Source: Rhizobium gallicum bv. gallicum R602sp (GTDB lineage: Bacteria; Pseudomonadota; Alphaproteobacteria; Rhizobiales; Rhizobiaceae). From it: a stretch of 64,000 bases of DNA. A program made the translations under genes and the position numbers. The stretch is from positions 3,970,501-4,034,500 of the forward strand of contig NZ_CP006877.1 in the NCBI RefSeq assembly GCF_000816845.1, read 5' to 3'. Below, piece after piece: positions 26,147 to 34,896 of this stretch. Each line of letters begins with the position of its first letter. Positions within the stretch are counted from its first letter, which is position 1. The notes beneath the pieces are model-generated. The model was not told the origin of the DNA. It ran no database searches and saw only the letters and a list, made by a program, of their open reading frames with translations.

Positions 26147-26719
26147 TTAAGCGGCTTCGTCCTGCGAATCGTCTTCTTCGATTGCCTTGCCGCGCTTCGG
26201 ACCCTTGTTGAGATTCATCTCGACGAGACGAACAGCTTCGGTTTCCGACATCTTGTTCACTGCGGCGATTTCGCGCGCCATGCGATCGAGCGCCGCTTCA
26301 TAGAGCTGACGCTCGGAATAGGACTGCTCGGGCTGATTTTCAGCGCGATAGAGGTCGCGAACGACTTCTGCGATGGAAATCAGGTCACCGGAGTTGATCT
26401 TGGCATCATATTCCTGCGCACGGCGGGACCACATGGTGCGCTTGACACGTGCCTTACCCTGCACGACCTTCAGGGCGCGCTCGACGAAATCGGTTTCCGA
26501 GAGCTTGCGCATGCCGATGCTCATTGCCTTGGCAACCGGAACTTTCAAGCGCATCTTGTCCTTATCGAAATCGATAACGAAAAGCTCGAGCTTCATGCCG
26601 GCGACTTCTTGCTCTTCGATAGCCGTGATGTTACCGACGCCGTGAGCGGGGTATACGATCGATTCGCCGGTCTTGAAGCCATGGCGTGCTGCTGAAGGTT
26701 TTTTCTGCTGGGTCGTCAT
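26147..26719 (-). CDS. CarD family transcription factor
   Basis: The 190-residue protein has the CarD/CdnL arrangement: an N-terminal RNA polymerase-interaction Tudor-like domain (FKTGESIVYPAHGVGNITAI near residue 18 onward) and a helical C-terminal DNA-contact part (ERALKVVQGKARVKRTMWSR). CdnL-type proteins bind the polymerase beta subunit and stabilise open complexes, often at ribosomal promoters. A lysine-rich then acidic tail (KGPKRGKAIEEDDSQDEA) follows. ATG at 26719 is used; a TTG at 26728 is less likely. It is monocistronic, with its own terminator. Confidence 0.9.
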   Translation of the reverse strand: MTTQQKKPSAARHGFKTGESIVYPAHGVGNITAIEEQEVAGMKLELFVIDFDKDKMRLKVPVAKAMSIGMRKLSETDFVERALKVVQGKARVKRTMWSRRAQEYDAKINSGDLISIAEVVRDLYRAENQPEQSYSERQLYEAALDRMAREIAAVNKMSETEAVRLVEMNLNKGPKRGKAIEEDDSQDEAA

Positions 26720-27118
26720 ACTAATCAAAAACTCCCTGTTACGCGTCCGGCAGCGGCCGGCGCCGGGTCAGTCAGGCCCGGTTGAGACGGATCAGCTCCG
26801 TCGGGTGACTTCACTCTGGTCCCACCAGACAGAAGCAAAAGATCTCCTTGCGCGCGATCAATGATCGAACAGCTCAAGGCGTTGATATCTCACGGGGAAC
26901 CGCGTACGGATTTCTTTTGCTTTCGTGATGGTTTTGGGCACGCTTCGTGCCTCAAATGGATCAGTGTGGCGAACCTATCATAAAAATATGAGGAAATCAA
27001 TAATTTGCTTAACGTGAGTCATGTGGGCAACACATGGCACCCATATCAGCAGAGCATCTTATAAACGTTTACGCCCGCCTTCGGCCCCTATTTCAGGGCT
27101 ACACCGGCAAAATGTTCG
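26720..27118. other. 399-bp intergenic region between carD and fdxA
   Basis: No convincing gene is seen. It should hold the carD promoter. Small hairpins are present: GGCACG-CTT-CGTGCC at 26937-26951 and CATGTG-GGCAA-CACATG near 27020-27036. Neither has a T-run typical of a terminator. Confidence 0.5.
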
Positions 27119-27457
27119 TCAATCGCCGGAACCGGGTTTTTCGCTGAAGTACTTCTCGAACTTGCCGGCCTCTCCGTCCATTTCCTTGGCTTCCGCCATC
27201 GGTTCTTTCTTGACGGTGATGTTGGGCCAGCTGCTGGCATATTCAGCATTGATCTTGAGCCACTTGTCGAGCCCGGGCTCGGTATCCGGCTTGATGGCCT
27301 CGGCGGGACATTCCGGTTCGCAGACACCACAGTCGATGCACTCATCCGGGTGGATGACGAGGAAATTTTCGCCCTCATAGAAGCAGTCGACAGGGCATAC
27401 TTCCACGCAGTCGGTATATTTGCAGCGAATGCAATTGTCGGTCACGACATAGGTCAT
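27119..27457 (-). CDS. fdxA: Seven-iron ferredoxin FdxA
   Basis: The 112-residue protein carries one [3Fe-4S] and one [4Fe-4S] site: [18 protein letters not shown] near the N-terminus and [16 protein letters not shown] from about residue 39. The C-terminal extension of about 50 residues is normal for this family. It transfers electrons in the cytoplasm; its partner is not evident from neighbours. ATG at 27457 has GGAG 6 bases upstream; the longer open frame to 27583 is rejected. Confidence 0.95.
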   Translation of the reverse strand: MTYVVTDNCIRCKYTDCVEVCPVDCFYEGENFLVIHPDECIDCGVCEPECPAEAIKPDTEPGLDKWLKINAEYASSWPNITVKKEPMAEAKEMDGEAGKFEKYFSEKPGSGD

Positions 27458-27651
27458 GAAGAACTCCAGGATTTTCACGCAAGCGGGGCCGGGCAACCTG
27501 GAACGTCGCGCCTTTCCCCTGGCCGGAGGACAGCGTGGACAGGCTTGGGAGGCAAGCACACTGTCCGGCAAGTTGACTGTCACGTATCGGCTTTGTGGTC
27601 GAATTTCAAGAATAAACGATCTGTCGATCAGGCCCTGATGGACAGAGTTTT

Positions 27652-28056
27652 CTAATCCTCGTCCGACATCAGTCTGTCGACTGCGCGCCGCTCCTTTTTC
27701 GTCGGCCGGCCGGCGCCCGTCGAACGGATGGCCTGCTCGTAGGGCGTGAGACGTTTTGTCTCACCCTGAGGCGGCGTCAGATCCTCGTAAAGTAGTTTTG
27801 CTTCTTCGAAGGGCCCGCGCCTCTCGCCTGATGCCTTCACGATCAGAACCACATCCCGCCGATCCAGCGTCAGCTCGACACGGTCACCCGCCTTCACGGT
27901 CTGGCTGGGTTGTTGGACGCGCTCGCCATTGATGCGAACGTGGCCTGACTGGATGTGGCCTTGCGCCAGAGAGCGAGATTTCACCATGCGCGTGAAAAAC
28001 AGCCACTTGTCGATGCGCTGACGCGAACCGCTTCCTGGCTGTGTCTCCCCGCTCAT
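27652..28056 (-). CDS. S4-domain RNA-binding protein, Hsp15-like
   Basis: The 134-residue basic protein has an S4 domain at residues about 13-60 ([20 protein letters not shown], then [20 protein letters not shown]). Hsp15 relatives bind 50S subunits stalled with peptidyl-tRNA. The C-terminal half is charged ([19 protein letters not shown]). It starts 3 bp after the helicase stop, so both are co-transcribed, suggesting a joint role in RNA metabolism. Confidence 0.9.
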   Translation of the reverse strand: MSGETQPGSGSRQRIDKWLFFTRMVKSRSLAQGHIQSGHVRINGERVQQPSQTVKAGDRVELTLDRRDVVLIVKASGERRGPFEEAKLLYEDLTPPQGETKRLTPYEQAIRSTGAGRPTKKERRAVDRLMSDED

Positions 28057-28059
28057 AGG

Positions 28060-31000
28060 CTACTTCTTCATCTGCTCCTTCAAGGCAGCGAGCTTTGCGA
28101 AAGGAGAATCCGGATCAATCGGCTTTTCCTTGCGCGGCGCCTTTGCCTCGAAGCGCAACGGCTGCGAGCCGTTGCGATTGTTGTTGCGGTCGTTGCGATC
28201 CTTGCGGTCGCCGCGATCCTGACGATCGCCCCGCTGCTCGTTGCGATCGCCCCGAGCCTGGTGCGGCTTGCCGCCGTCGCGGCCGCGTTCGTGGCGTTTG
28301 CCGTCCCGGCCTTCGCCACGATTGCCTTCTGCGCCTTCACCCCCGCCGTGGCGGCGGTTGCCCTGCTGCTGACGGTCACCGCCGCGGCGTTCCCCGGGAC
28401 TGCGTGCTTGGCGATGGTTGTCGTTGCGTCCGCCAAGACGCCACAAAAGGACAGGTTTCGGTTCGACAGGTTCAGCGGCTTCCGCAGATTCAGCCGCGGA
28501 TGCTTCGCTCGCCGCGGCCTCGACAGCCGGTTTTTCTTCTGCAGCCGGCGCTGCGGAAGCAGCTTCTTCCGATGTGCTGTCGGCATCGTCATGATCGGCT
28601 TTTTCGGCGGCCTCTTCCCCAGAGGTTTCGGCTGCCGGGGCAGCGGAAGCATCGTGGGCAGCAAGATGAGTTGCTGCATCCTCGGCCGTCACGGCATCGG
28701 CGCGATAGCCAAGGCCCTTGAGGATCTCTTCCATGTCCTCCAGCGTCGCGCCGAGGATCGAAAGCATCGCAGTGGTGGTCGTGAAGCGGCGGCCATCATA
28801 AGCGCCTTCCGGCCGGTTCGCCTGACCCGGCTTCCACTGCAGCAACGGACGGATGATATCCGCAAGCCGCTCGAGAATATCGATGCGAACGGCACGCTTG
28901 CCGAGAAACCGGAAACCAGCGAGCTTATAGAACGTGCGCTCGAAGCCCGGATCGGTCACGACGGACGTGCGGCCGGCAGCCAGCACCGGAATGAGATCGC
29001 CGTAGCCCGGTTTTTCAAGGCCGTCATTTTTCAAGGCCCAGAGCAGCGTGATGAGTTCAGCCGGAGCCGGCTTCAAAAGCGCAGGGACGAAAATGTGGTA
29101 GGCGCCGAAGCGAACACCATAACGGCGCATGGAAGCGCGCGCGTCCTGATCCAGCGACTTCACCTCTTCCGTCACATCGCGGCGGAAGAGCACACCGAGA
29201 TTTTCGACGAGCTGGAAGGCGAGGCCCTTGGCAAGGCCCTGTAGGTCCTCAGCACGCGAAAGATCATCGAGCGGCTTCAAAACCGTGCTGATATGGTGAT
29301 TGACGAAGCGTTCGACGCGGGCTGCAACGTGCTCGCGCGCGTTGCCCGTCAGCTGTTCGTCGGCAAGCAGGATGACGCGAGGACGCATGACGTGCTCGCT
29401 GCCCGCAAGGCGAGCAACCGGATCGCCGATCCACCGGATGAGGCCGTCGGCGCTGATCGCCAGATCGCTGTTGCCTGCAGCATGGAGGCGCGCGGCGCGC
29501 GCCTCGAATTCCAGGGCAAGCGCCTTTTGCGATGCCGTTTGGATCGCCTTGGCGTCCGATCCGTCCGCACCCGAAATTGGGGTAAACCGGAACCCGGACA
29601 ACTGCCCCACATGATGTCCTTCAACAAAGACATCGCCATTCACACTGATTTCAGCTTCCAGCATCGCATTCTCTCTCAGGCGCTTCATGAGCACAGATGT
29701 CCTGCGATCAACAAAGCGTTTCGTCAACCTTTCATGTAACGCATCGGACAATCGATCCTCGATTTCCCGCGTCTTTTCCTGCCAGTGTGTCGGATCGGCA
29801 AGCCATCCGGGCCGATTCGACACATAAGTCCATGTTCTTATCTGCGCGATTCGCGCCGAAAGCGTGTCAATTTCGCCATCCGTGCGATCGGCTCTTTGCA
29901 CCTGCTCTGCGAGAAACTGCTCGTTCACCGTGCCATAGCGCACAAGATCGGAAAAGAGCGTCGAGATCAGGTCAGCATGCTGTGCAGGGGTGATACGCCG
30001 ATAATCAGGCAGCGCGCAAGTTTCCCAAAGCTTCTCCACGCGCTGCGGATTTGTAGCCAGATCTACGATTTCCGGATAGCGCGTCAGGTGTTCAAGCGCT
30101 TGCTGGTCGACGGCGGGCAAAGCCCGCGTCAAACCTTCAGCGCTCGGCGGACGTTCAAGACTGGCCCGCAATGATTGTATCGACGAGAAATCAAGCTCTT
30201 TCGTGCGCCACTGCAAGACCCTGACATTGTCGAATTCGTGCGCTTCTATCCGCTGCGCCAATTCCTCATCGAACGGCTGCACTTGGCCTGTTACGCCGAA
30301 TGTACCGTCACGCACGTGGCGGCCGGCACGTCCGGCAACCTGGCCGAGTTCGGCAGGATTGAGATTGCGGAACTGATAGCCGTCGAACTTGCGGTCCTGC
30401 GCGAACGCCACGTGATCGACATCGAGATTGAGGCCCATGCCGATCGCATCGGTCGCGACGAGATATTCAACATCGCCGGCCTGATAGAGCGCAACTTGAG
30501 AATTTCGGGTGCGGGGACTGAGGGCACCGAGAACAACCGCAGCACCCCCTCGCTGACGGCGGATCAATTCGGCAATGGCGTAGACCTCATCTGCCGAAAA
30601 GGCGACGATCACCGAGCGCTGAGGAAGACGGGTGATCTTCTTTTGACCCGCGTAGAAGAGGTGCGAAAGCCGCGGCCTCTCAACGACCGTGATGCCCGGC
30701 AGGAGTTGCTGCAGGATCGGCCGCATCGTGTCGGCCCCTAAAAGCAGCGTTTCGTCGCGGCCTCGCAAATGCAAAATACGGTCGGTGAAGATGTGGCCGC
30801 GCTCGAGGTCGCCTGCAAGCTGGACCTCATCGATCGCGACAAAGGCGGCCTTGGTTTCGCGCGGCATGGCTTCGACCGTGCAAACCGAAAAGCGCGCAGT
30901 CGGCGGCGAGATCTTCTCCTCGCCGGTCACGAGGGCGACATTCTGCACTCCCACCTTTTCGACGACACGCGTATAGACTTCACGTGCCAGCAAACGCAGC

Positions 31001-31134
31001 GGCAGGCCGATCACGCCGGTGCCGTGGGCTACCATGCGCTCGATGGCGTAATGGGTCTTGCCCGTATTGGTGGGGCCGAGCACCGCGGTCACGCCGCGCC
31101 CGCTCAGTATCATGGGCTGCGATGTCAGTGTCAT
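28060..31134 (-). CDS. Suv3-like superfamily 2 helicase with long basic disordered tail
   Basis: The 1024-residue protein has an SF2 helicase core: Walker A VLGPTNTGKTHYAIERM near residue 20, the DEVQ box AFVAIDEVQLAGD, and the C-terminal motif VGQVAGRAGRHVRDG near 270. It resembles mitochondrial Suv3 and the rhizobial MgpS protein. From about residue 830 it is an alanine/glutamate-rich segment (EKADHDDADSTSEEAA) and then a repeat-rich RGD/RNDR tract (GERRGGDRQQQGNRRHGG and further), ending with KAPRKEKPIDPDSPFAKLAA. The tail probably binds RNA. It leads an operon with the S4 protein; the ribosome site is weak. Confidence 0.88.
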   Translation of the reverse strand: MTLTSQPMILSGRGVTAVLGPTNTGKTHYAIERMVAHGTGVIGLPLRLLAREVYTRVVEKVGVQNVALVTGEEKISPPTARFSVCTVEAMPRETKAAFVAIDEVQLAGDLERGHIFTDRILHLRGRDETLLLGADTMRPILQQLLPGITVVERPRLSHLFYAGQKKITRLPQRSVIVAFSADEVYAIAELIRRQRGGAAVVLGALSPRTRNSQVALYQAGDVEYLVATDAIGMGLNLDVDHVAFAQDRKFDGYQFRNLNPAELGQVAGRAGRHVRDGTFGVTGQVQPFDEELAQRIEAHEFDNVRVLQWRTKELDFSSIQSLRASLERPPSAEGLTRALPAVDQQALEHLTRYPEIVDLATNPQRVEKLWETCALPDYRRITPAQHADLISTLFSDLVRYGTVNEQFLAEQVQRADRTDGEIDTLSARIAQIRTWTYVSNRPGWLADPTHWQEKTREIEDRLSDALHERLTKRFVDRRTSVLMKRLRENAMLEAEISVNGDVFVEGHHVGQLSGFRFTPISGADGSDAKAIQTASQKALALEFEARAARLHAAGNSDLAISADGLIRWIGDPVARLAGSEHVMRPRVILLADEQLTGNAREHVAARVERFVNHHISTVLKPLDDLSRAEDLQGLAKGLAFQLVENLGVLFRRDVTEEVKSLDQDARASMRRYGVRFGAYHIFVPALLKPAPAELITLLWALKNDGLEKPGYGDLIPVLAAGRTSVVTDPGFERTFYKLAGFRFLGKRAVRIDILERLADIIRPLLQWKPGQANRPEGAYDGRRFTTTTAMLSILGATLEDMEEILKGLGYRADAVTAEDAATHLAAHDASAAPAAETSGEEAAEKADHDDADSTSEEAASAAPAAEEKPAVEAAASEASAAESAEAAEPVEPKPVLLWRLGGRNDNHRQARSPGERRGGDRQQQGNRRHGGGEGAEGNRGEGRDGKRHERGRDGGKPHQARGDRNEQRGDRQDRGDRKDRNDRNNNRNGSQPLRFEAKAPRKEKPIDPDSPFAKLAALKEQMKK

Positions 31135-31256
31135 TGTCCATGCAAGTGAGGCGGGGGAGCCTCGAGGTCAAGTGCGCTCCGTTCCCGAAGCAGACAACAC
31201 ATGGACAGCCGGCCGGCTAAACGCAAGAGCCGTCTTCCAAAATCAGCTGCAAACTT

Positions 31257-31650
31257 GATTCAGGAAATGCCGCTAAGTGACTGTTTTAAGATTCGGAACA
31301 GCGTGAGAACGAATCAGCGACGAATCGGCGACCCGCGGTGATTCAGCTTTTGTTCACGGCTAAGTATTGGTTTTGAATCAGTTTTTCCTACTAGATGCTG
31401 ATTTGGCATCAGGCGCTGGATAGCGCGAAATGCTGCTCGGGTTAACGTTCTTTCCCGAGAGCGAATATGGACGAGAAACAGCTGGGAAAATTGCCGGGAA
31501 TTGAGGCTGCGGCCGAATCCGGAACGATCGGCGGCCAATCCCAAGGGCAATGTTTGCGTCAGGTTTCGGAAGCCGGATTCATATTCGACGAACGCTTCAC
31601 GCGATCGCATTAACATTTCGATCAAATCCGGAACGAATCGCTGACGAATC
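31257..31650. other. Cluster of ten GANTC (CcrM) sites in noncoding DNA
   Basis: GANTC occurs at 31257, 31290, 31311, 31322, 31340, 31375, 31515, 31576, 31635 and 31646. That is ten sites in 394 bp, against one to two expected by chance at this base composition. GANTC is the target of the cell-cycle methylase CcrM. The stretch lies upstream of the helicase and the DUF3309 gene; no recognised gene covers it. Confidence 0.75.
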
Positions 31651-31705
31651 GGCGACATCGCGATTTTCCCGGTTCGTTCACCGCAACATATTGTATTGAA
31701 TTCGA
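31307..31705. repeat. Pair of about 75-bp direct repeats
   Basis: Copies start at 31307 and 31631 (offset 324 bp) and align without gaps: both begin GAACGAATC, share GACGAATCGGCGAC, then GTTCAC and a TATTG block. Each copy opens with two 11-bp units of the form ACGAATCNNNG in tandem, so two GANTC sites sit one helical turn apart. Function unknown. Confidence 0.7.
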
Positions 31706-31853
31706 ATTTTAACCATAGAACCACGACGACGCGTTGGTCGCCCGGTACTGCCATCGACGGTCCTTTTAACGATTGACGCTTCTCTTGATCACCGTTCTTG
31801 ACCCCCGTCCTAAGCAGAAAACCGGTGCCGCCTGCATATTGGGAGCTTAGCCG

Positions 31854-31878
31854 GGAACAAAAATCGCGGATGCGTGTT
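31854..31878 (+). promoter_or_regulatory. Candidate EcfG-type promoter for the DUF3309 gene
   Basis: GGAAC at 31854-31858 is followed after 16 bases by TGTT (31875-31878). This is one base from the full GGAAC-N16-CGTT consensus seen before rpoH2. It lies about 43 bases before the small DUF3309 gene. Confidence 0.5.
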
Positions 31879-31920
31879 TATTGTCCATTCGGACTTACGA
31901 TGAGTTGAAGGAATCGCAAC

Positions 31921-32076
31921 ATGCTCGGAACGATACTTCTCATTATCCTTATTCTGCTTTTGATTGGTGCTCTCCCGAATTGGGGATACAGCCGTGGTTG
32001 GGGCTATGGACCTTCCGGGGGTTTGGGGCTAGTTCTCATCATCATAATTATCCTTGTCTTAATGGGCCGGATTTAA
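31921..32076 (+). CDS. DUF3309 family small membrane protein
   Basis: A 51-residue protein reads MLGTILLIILILLLIGALP, then NWGYSRGWGYGPSGGLG, then a second hydrophobic stretch LVLIIIIILVLMGRI. This two-helix pattern with a W/Y/G-rich middle is typical of DUF3309 proteins, which are common in rhizobia and often stress-induced. AAGGA lies 8 bases before the ATG. A candidate EcfG promoter is upstream, and the glycine-zipper gene follows after 26 bp. Function is unknown. Confidence 0.9.
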   Translation: MLGTILLIILILLLIGALPNWGYSRGWGYGPSGGLGLVLIIIIILVLMGRI

Positions 32077-32102
32077 CGGCTAGGTAACTGGGAGTGAAAG
32101 TC

Positions 32103-32369
32103 ATGATGAAAAAAATTGCGATTGTAGCCGCCCTTGTAGGCGCCCTTGCATCCTGCACGCCGACGGAAAGAGGGACGGCCATTGGCGCTGGTACCGGCGC
32201 AATCATTGGCGGTGCTGTTAGCGACAGTTGGGGTGGCGCTGCAGTCGGTGCGGTTGCTGGCGGCCTTGCTGGTGCTCTTATCGGCCAGTCCGTGGAACGC
32301 CGCGGCTACTGCGTCTATCGCGACCGCTACGGTCGCCGCTACGAAGCACGCTGCCCGCGCCGTTACTAA
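32103..32369 (+). CDS. Glycine-zipper outer-membrane lipoprotein
   Basis: The 88-residue protein has a lipoprotein signal (MMKKIAIVAALVGALASC, lipidated Cys18) and a glycine-zipper segment (GTAIGAGTGAIIGGAV, then WGGAAVGAVAGGLAGALIG) expected to insert in a membrane. The C-terminus is tyrosine/arginine-rich (YRDRYGRRYEARCPRRY). Proteins of this type are small envelope lipoproteins, often stress related. ATG at 32103 has GGGAG 8 bases upstream; a GTG at 32094 is an alternative. It probably forms one transcript with the DUF3309 gene and ends at a strong terminator. Confidence 0.88.
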   Translation: MMKKIAIVAALVGALASCTPTERGTAIGAGTGAIIGGAVSDSWGGAAVGAVAGGLAGALIGQSVERRGYCVYRDRYGRRYEARCPRRY

Positions 32370-32390
32370 GTATTGCCGTTAAAATGAAAG

Positions 32391-32425
32391 CAAACGGGCG
32401 CCATCGGCGCCCGTTTGTTGTTGCG
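32391..32425 (+). terminator. Terminator after the glycine-zipper gene
   Basis: A 12-bp perfect stem (32391-32402 with 32406-32417) with a 3-base ATC loop is followed by TTGTTG. Confidence 0.8.
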
Positions 32426-32610
32426 TGTCATCAAAAGCATGTCGACGACCGGTCGCGAAGGTCAAATTCTACTCCACCACAGGGGTGAGCGATATTCCTT
32501 CCACAACACGGCAACGGTTGCCGTTCAGGCAAGGAATGCCTCCATGGTTCAGATCATTTTGAATGCCGCTGTCGCCGATCTCGTTGCAGCAGCGTTACGC
32601 ACGATAGCTT

Positions 32611-32655
32611 CTGGTACGCTTTGCGCCGGCGACAGCCGTCCGCAAAGCGTACCAG
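32611..32655. repeat. 15-bp perfect inverted repeat near phbB
   Basis: CTGGTACGCTTTGCG at 32611-32625 is mirrored exactly at 32641-32655 with a 15-base spacer. It lies 32 bp beyond the phbB stop in a 317-bp stretch without a recognised gene. No T-run follows on either strand, so it may be an mRNA 3'-end hairpin of phbB, an operator or a relic. Confidence 0.6.
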
Positions 32656-32686
32656 TCAGGGCAAATATCAGGCGTCCGCGCGGCAA

Positions 32687-33412
32687 CTAAACGAAGAACT
32701 GCCCGCCGTTCGCCGAAAGCGTCGAGCCGGTGATAAAGCCGGCATCGTCGGAGATGAGAAAGGCAACGCAGCGCGCGACCTCCTCCGGCTCGCCAAGGCG
32801 CCCGACCGGAATCTGGGGAATGATCCGCTCGTTGAGCACTTTCTCCGGAACCGCAAGAACCATTTCCGTGCCGATATAGCCAGGGCAGACGGCGTTCACC
32901 GTAATGTTCTTCGCTGCCCCCTCCTGGGCAAGTGCTTTCGTAAAGCCGAGATCACCCGCCTTGGCAGCCGAATAGTTCACCTGCCCCATCTGACCCTTTT
33001 GGCCATTGATGGAAGAGATGTTGACGATGCGTCCGAAGCTGCGGTCGCGCATCCCGCCCCAGACGTGGTGCGTCATGTTGAAGAGGCCGGTAAGGTTTGT
33101 ATTGATGACCTCATGCCATTGCTGCGGCGTCATCTTGTGAAACATTGCGTCGCGCGTAATGCCGGCATTGTTGACCAGCACTTCGATGCCGCCGAGTTCT
33201 GCCTCCACCTTTGCGACCCCTTCGCCGCAAGCGACGTAATCGGAAACATCCCACTTGAAGACCGGGATGCCGGTTACGTCATGGAAGGCCCTCGCCTTCT
33301 CGTCGTTGCCGGCGTAACTGGCGGCGACCTTATAGCCCGCATTCCTAAGTGCCATCGAAATGGCGGCACCGATGCCGCGCGTGCCACCGGTGACCAAAAC
33401 CACTCTGCTCAT
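32687..33412 (-). CDS. phbB: Acetoacetyl-CoA reductase
   Basis: The 241-residue short-chain dehydrogenase reduces acetoacetyl-CoA to (R)-3-hydroxybutyryl-CoA with NADPH for polyhydroxybutyrate synthesis. Seen are the nucleotide motif VTGGTRGIGAAI, the NNAG motif (EVLVNNAGITRD), catalytic Ser in IVNISSINGQKGQMG and the YSAAKAG Tyr/Lys pair. The substrate-specific QMGQVNYSAAK sequence is characteristic of PhbB. GGGGAG lies 6 bases upstream of the ATG. It follows phbA after 65 bp; both are divergent from phaR. Confidence 0.95.
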   Translation of the reverse strand: MSRVVLVTGGTRGIGAAISMALRNAGYKVAASYAGNDEKARAFHDVTGIPVFKWDVSDYVACGEGVAKVEAELGGIEVLVNNAGITRDAMFHKMTPQQWHEVINTNLTGLFNMTHHVWGGMRDRSFGRIVNISSINGQKGQMGQVNYSAAKAGDLGFTKALAQEGAAKNITVNAVCPGYIGTEMVLAVPEKVLNERIIPQIPVGRLGEPEEVARCVAFLISDDAGFITGSTLSANGGQFFV

Positions 33413-33477
33413 GCTTCGCTCCCCTCTCGGTCATTCGCCTTTGATCAGGCGCTCTCGAATTATCAATCGCATACTAT

Positions 33478-34659
33478 TCAAAATGCCTCGAAGCACATGG
33501 CGACACCCATGCCGCCACCGATGCAAAGTGTCGCAAGACCCTTCTTGGCACTGCGCCGCTTCATTTCGAACAGCAGCGTGTTGAGAACCCGCGCTCCGGA
33601 CGCACCGATCGGATGACCGATCGCGATTGCGCCGCCATTGACGTTGACGATCGCCGGATCCCAGCCAAGATCCTTGTTCACAGCGCAAGCTTGAGCGGCA
33701 AAGGCCTCGTTCGCCTCGACCAGGTCGAGATCGCCTACGGACCAGCCAGCCTTCTCAAGCGCCCTGCGCGACGCAGGGATCGGGCCAGTACCCATCACTT
33801 GAGGATCCACACCAGCCGTCGCCCAGGAAACGATGCGTGCCAGCGGCTGGATGCCGCGCCTTTCGGCCTCCGCTTCCGTCATCAGGATCGCGGCTGCCGC
33901 GCCGTCATTGAGGCCCGACGCATTGCCAGCCGTCACCGTGCCCTCTTTGTCGAAAGCCGGACGAAGCTTGCCCATTGAATCGAGTGTTGCACCGTGACGG
34001 ATATACTCGTCCGCATCCACGGTGACATCGCCCTTGCGTGTCTGGATGACGAAGGGAACGATCTCATCCTTGAAGCGGCCTTCCTTCTGGGCCGCTTCCG
34101 CCTTGTTCTGAGAGGAAACCGCAAACTGATCCTGGTCGTCGCGGGAAAGTTGCCACTGGCGGGCGACGTTCTCGGCGGTGATGCCCATGTGGTAGCCGTA
34201 AAAAGCGTCTGTCAGGCCGTCCTTGATCATGGTGTCGACCATCTTCATGTCGCCCATCTTCGTACCGCCACGCAGATGCGCGGCATGCGGAGCCATTGAC
34301 ATCGATTCCTGGCCGCCGGCGACTATGATCTTCGCATCCCCCAGCGCGATCTGCTGCATTCCCAGAGCGACCGCCCGAAGGCCCGAACCGCAAAGCTGGT
34401 TGACGCTCCAGGCGGTAGCCTCGTTCGGAACGCCCGCTTTTATGGCGGCCTGGCGCGCTGGATTTTGGCCTTCGCCTGCTTGCAGCACCTGGCCAAGGAT
34501 AACCTCGTCGACCTCGGCTGCGTCGACGCCTGCGCGTTCTAGCGCAGCTTTGAGGGCGGCAGCCCCAAGCTCATGCGCCGGAACCGTGGCGAATGCACCA
34601 TTGAAAGAGCCGACCGCTGTGCGGGCCGCGCTGGCGATGACGATGGATGAACTGCTCAT
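33478..34659 (-). CDS. phbA: Acetyl-CoA acetyltransferase (beta-ketothiolase)
   Basis: The 393-residue thiolase condenses two acetyl-CoA to acetoacetyl-CoA, the first step to polyhydroxybutyrate. The nucleophilic cysteine is in [15 protein letters not shown] (near residue 90), and the C-terminal active-site blocks are [17 protein letters not shown] and [16 protein letters not shown] at 34659 has GGAGG 5 bases upstream; the longer frame from 34686 is not needed. It is the first gene of phbAB. Confidence 0.96.
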   Translation of the reverse strand: MSSSSIVIASAARTAVGSFNGAFATVPAHELGAAALKAALERAGVDAAEVDEVILGQVLQAGEGQNPARQAAIKAGVPNEATAWSVNQLCGSGLRAVALGMQQIALGDAKIIVAGGQESMSMAPHAAHLRGGTKMGDMKMVDTMIKDGLTDAFYGYHMGITAENVARQWQLSRDDQDQFAVSSQNKAEAAQKEGRFKDEIVPFVIQTRKGDVTVDADEYIRHGATLDSMGKLRPAFDKEGTVTAGNASGLNDGAAAAILMTEAEAERRGIQPLARIVSWATAGVDPQVMGTGPIPASRRALEKAGWSVGDLDLVEANEAFAAQACAVNKDLGWDPAIVNVNGGAIAIGHPIGASGARVLNTLLFEMKRRSAKKGLATLCIGGGMGVAMCFEAF

Positions 34660-34896
34660 AAAGGCCTCCTCGTTTTCCTTCAGCATACATAGGTCGAAAC
34701 TGGCAAAGCTTCAGCCCTAAGTCAAACGAGAAGGCGACTGCGGTGATTTTCGCTGCGGCTTGCGAATGTGCGAATTATCCCTTTTCTCAAAGGGGTTGCC
34801 GCATCGCACAAAGAGATTGTCACCAGGCTTCTTTTGCGTCTACAGTCTGTTACGGAGGAATATCCATGACAATCAGACGGGGTTCAGGAGACTGAT

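Noticed and set aside
31314..31754. Minus-strand frame of 146 codons in the GANTC-repeat region
   Set aside because: No ribosome site or known family; its sequence is shaped by the 75-bp repeats. It may be a decayed gene but I would not annotate it.
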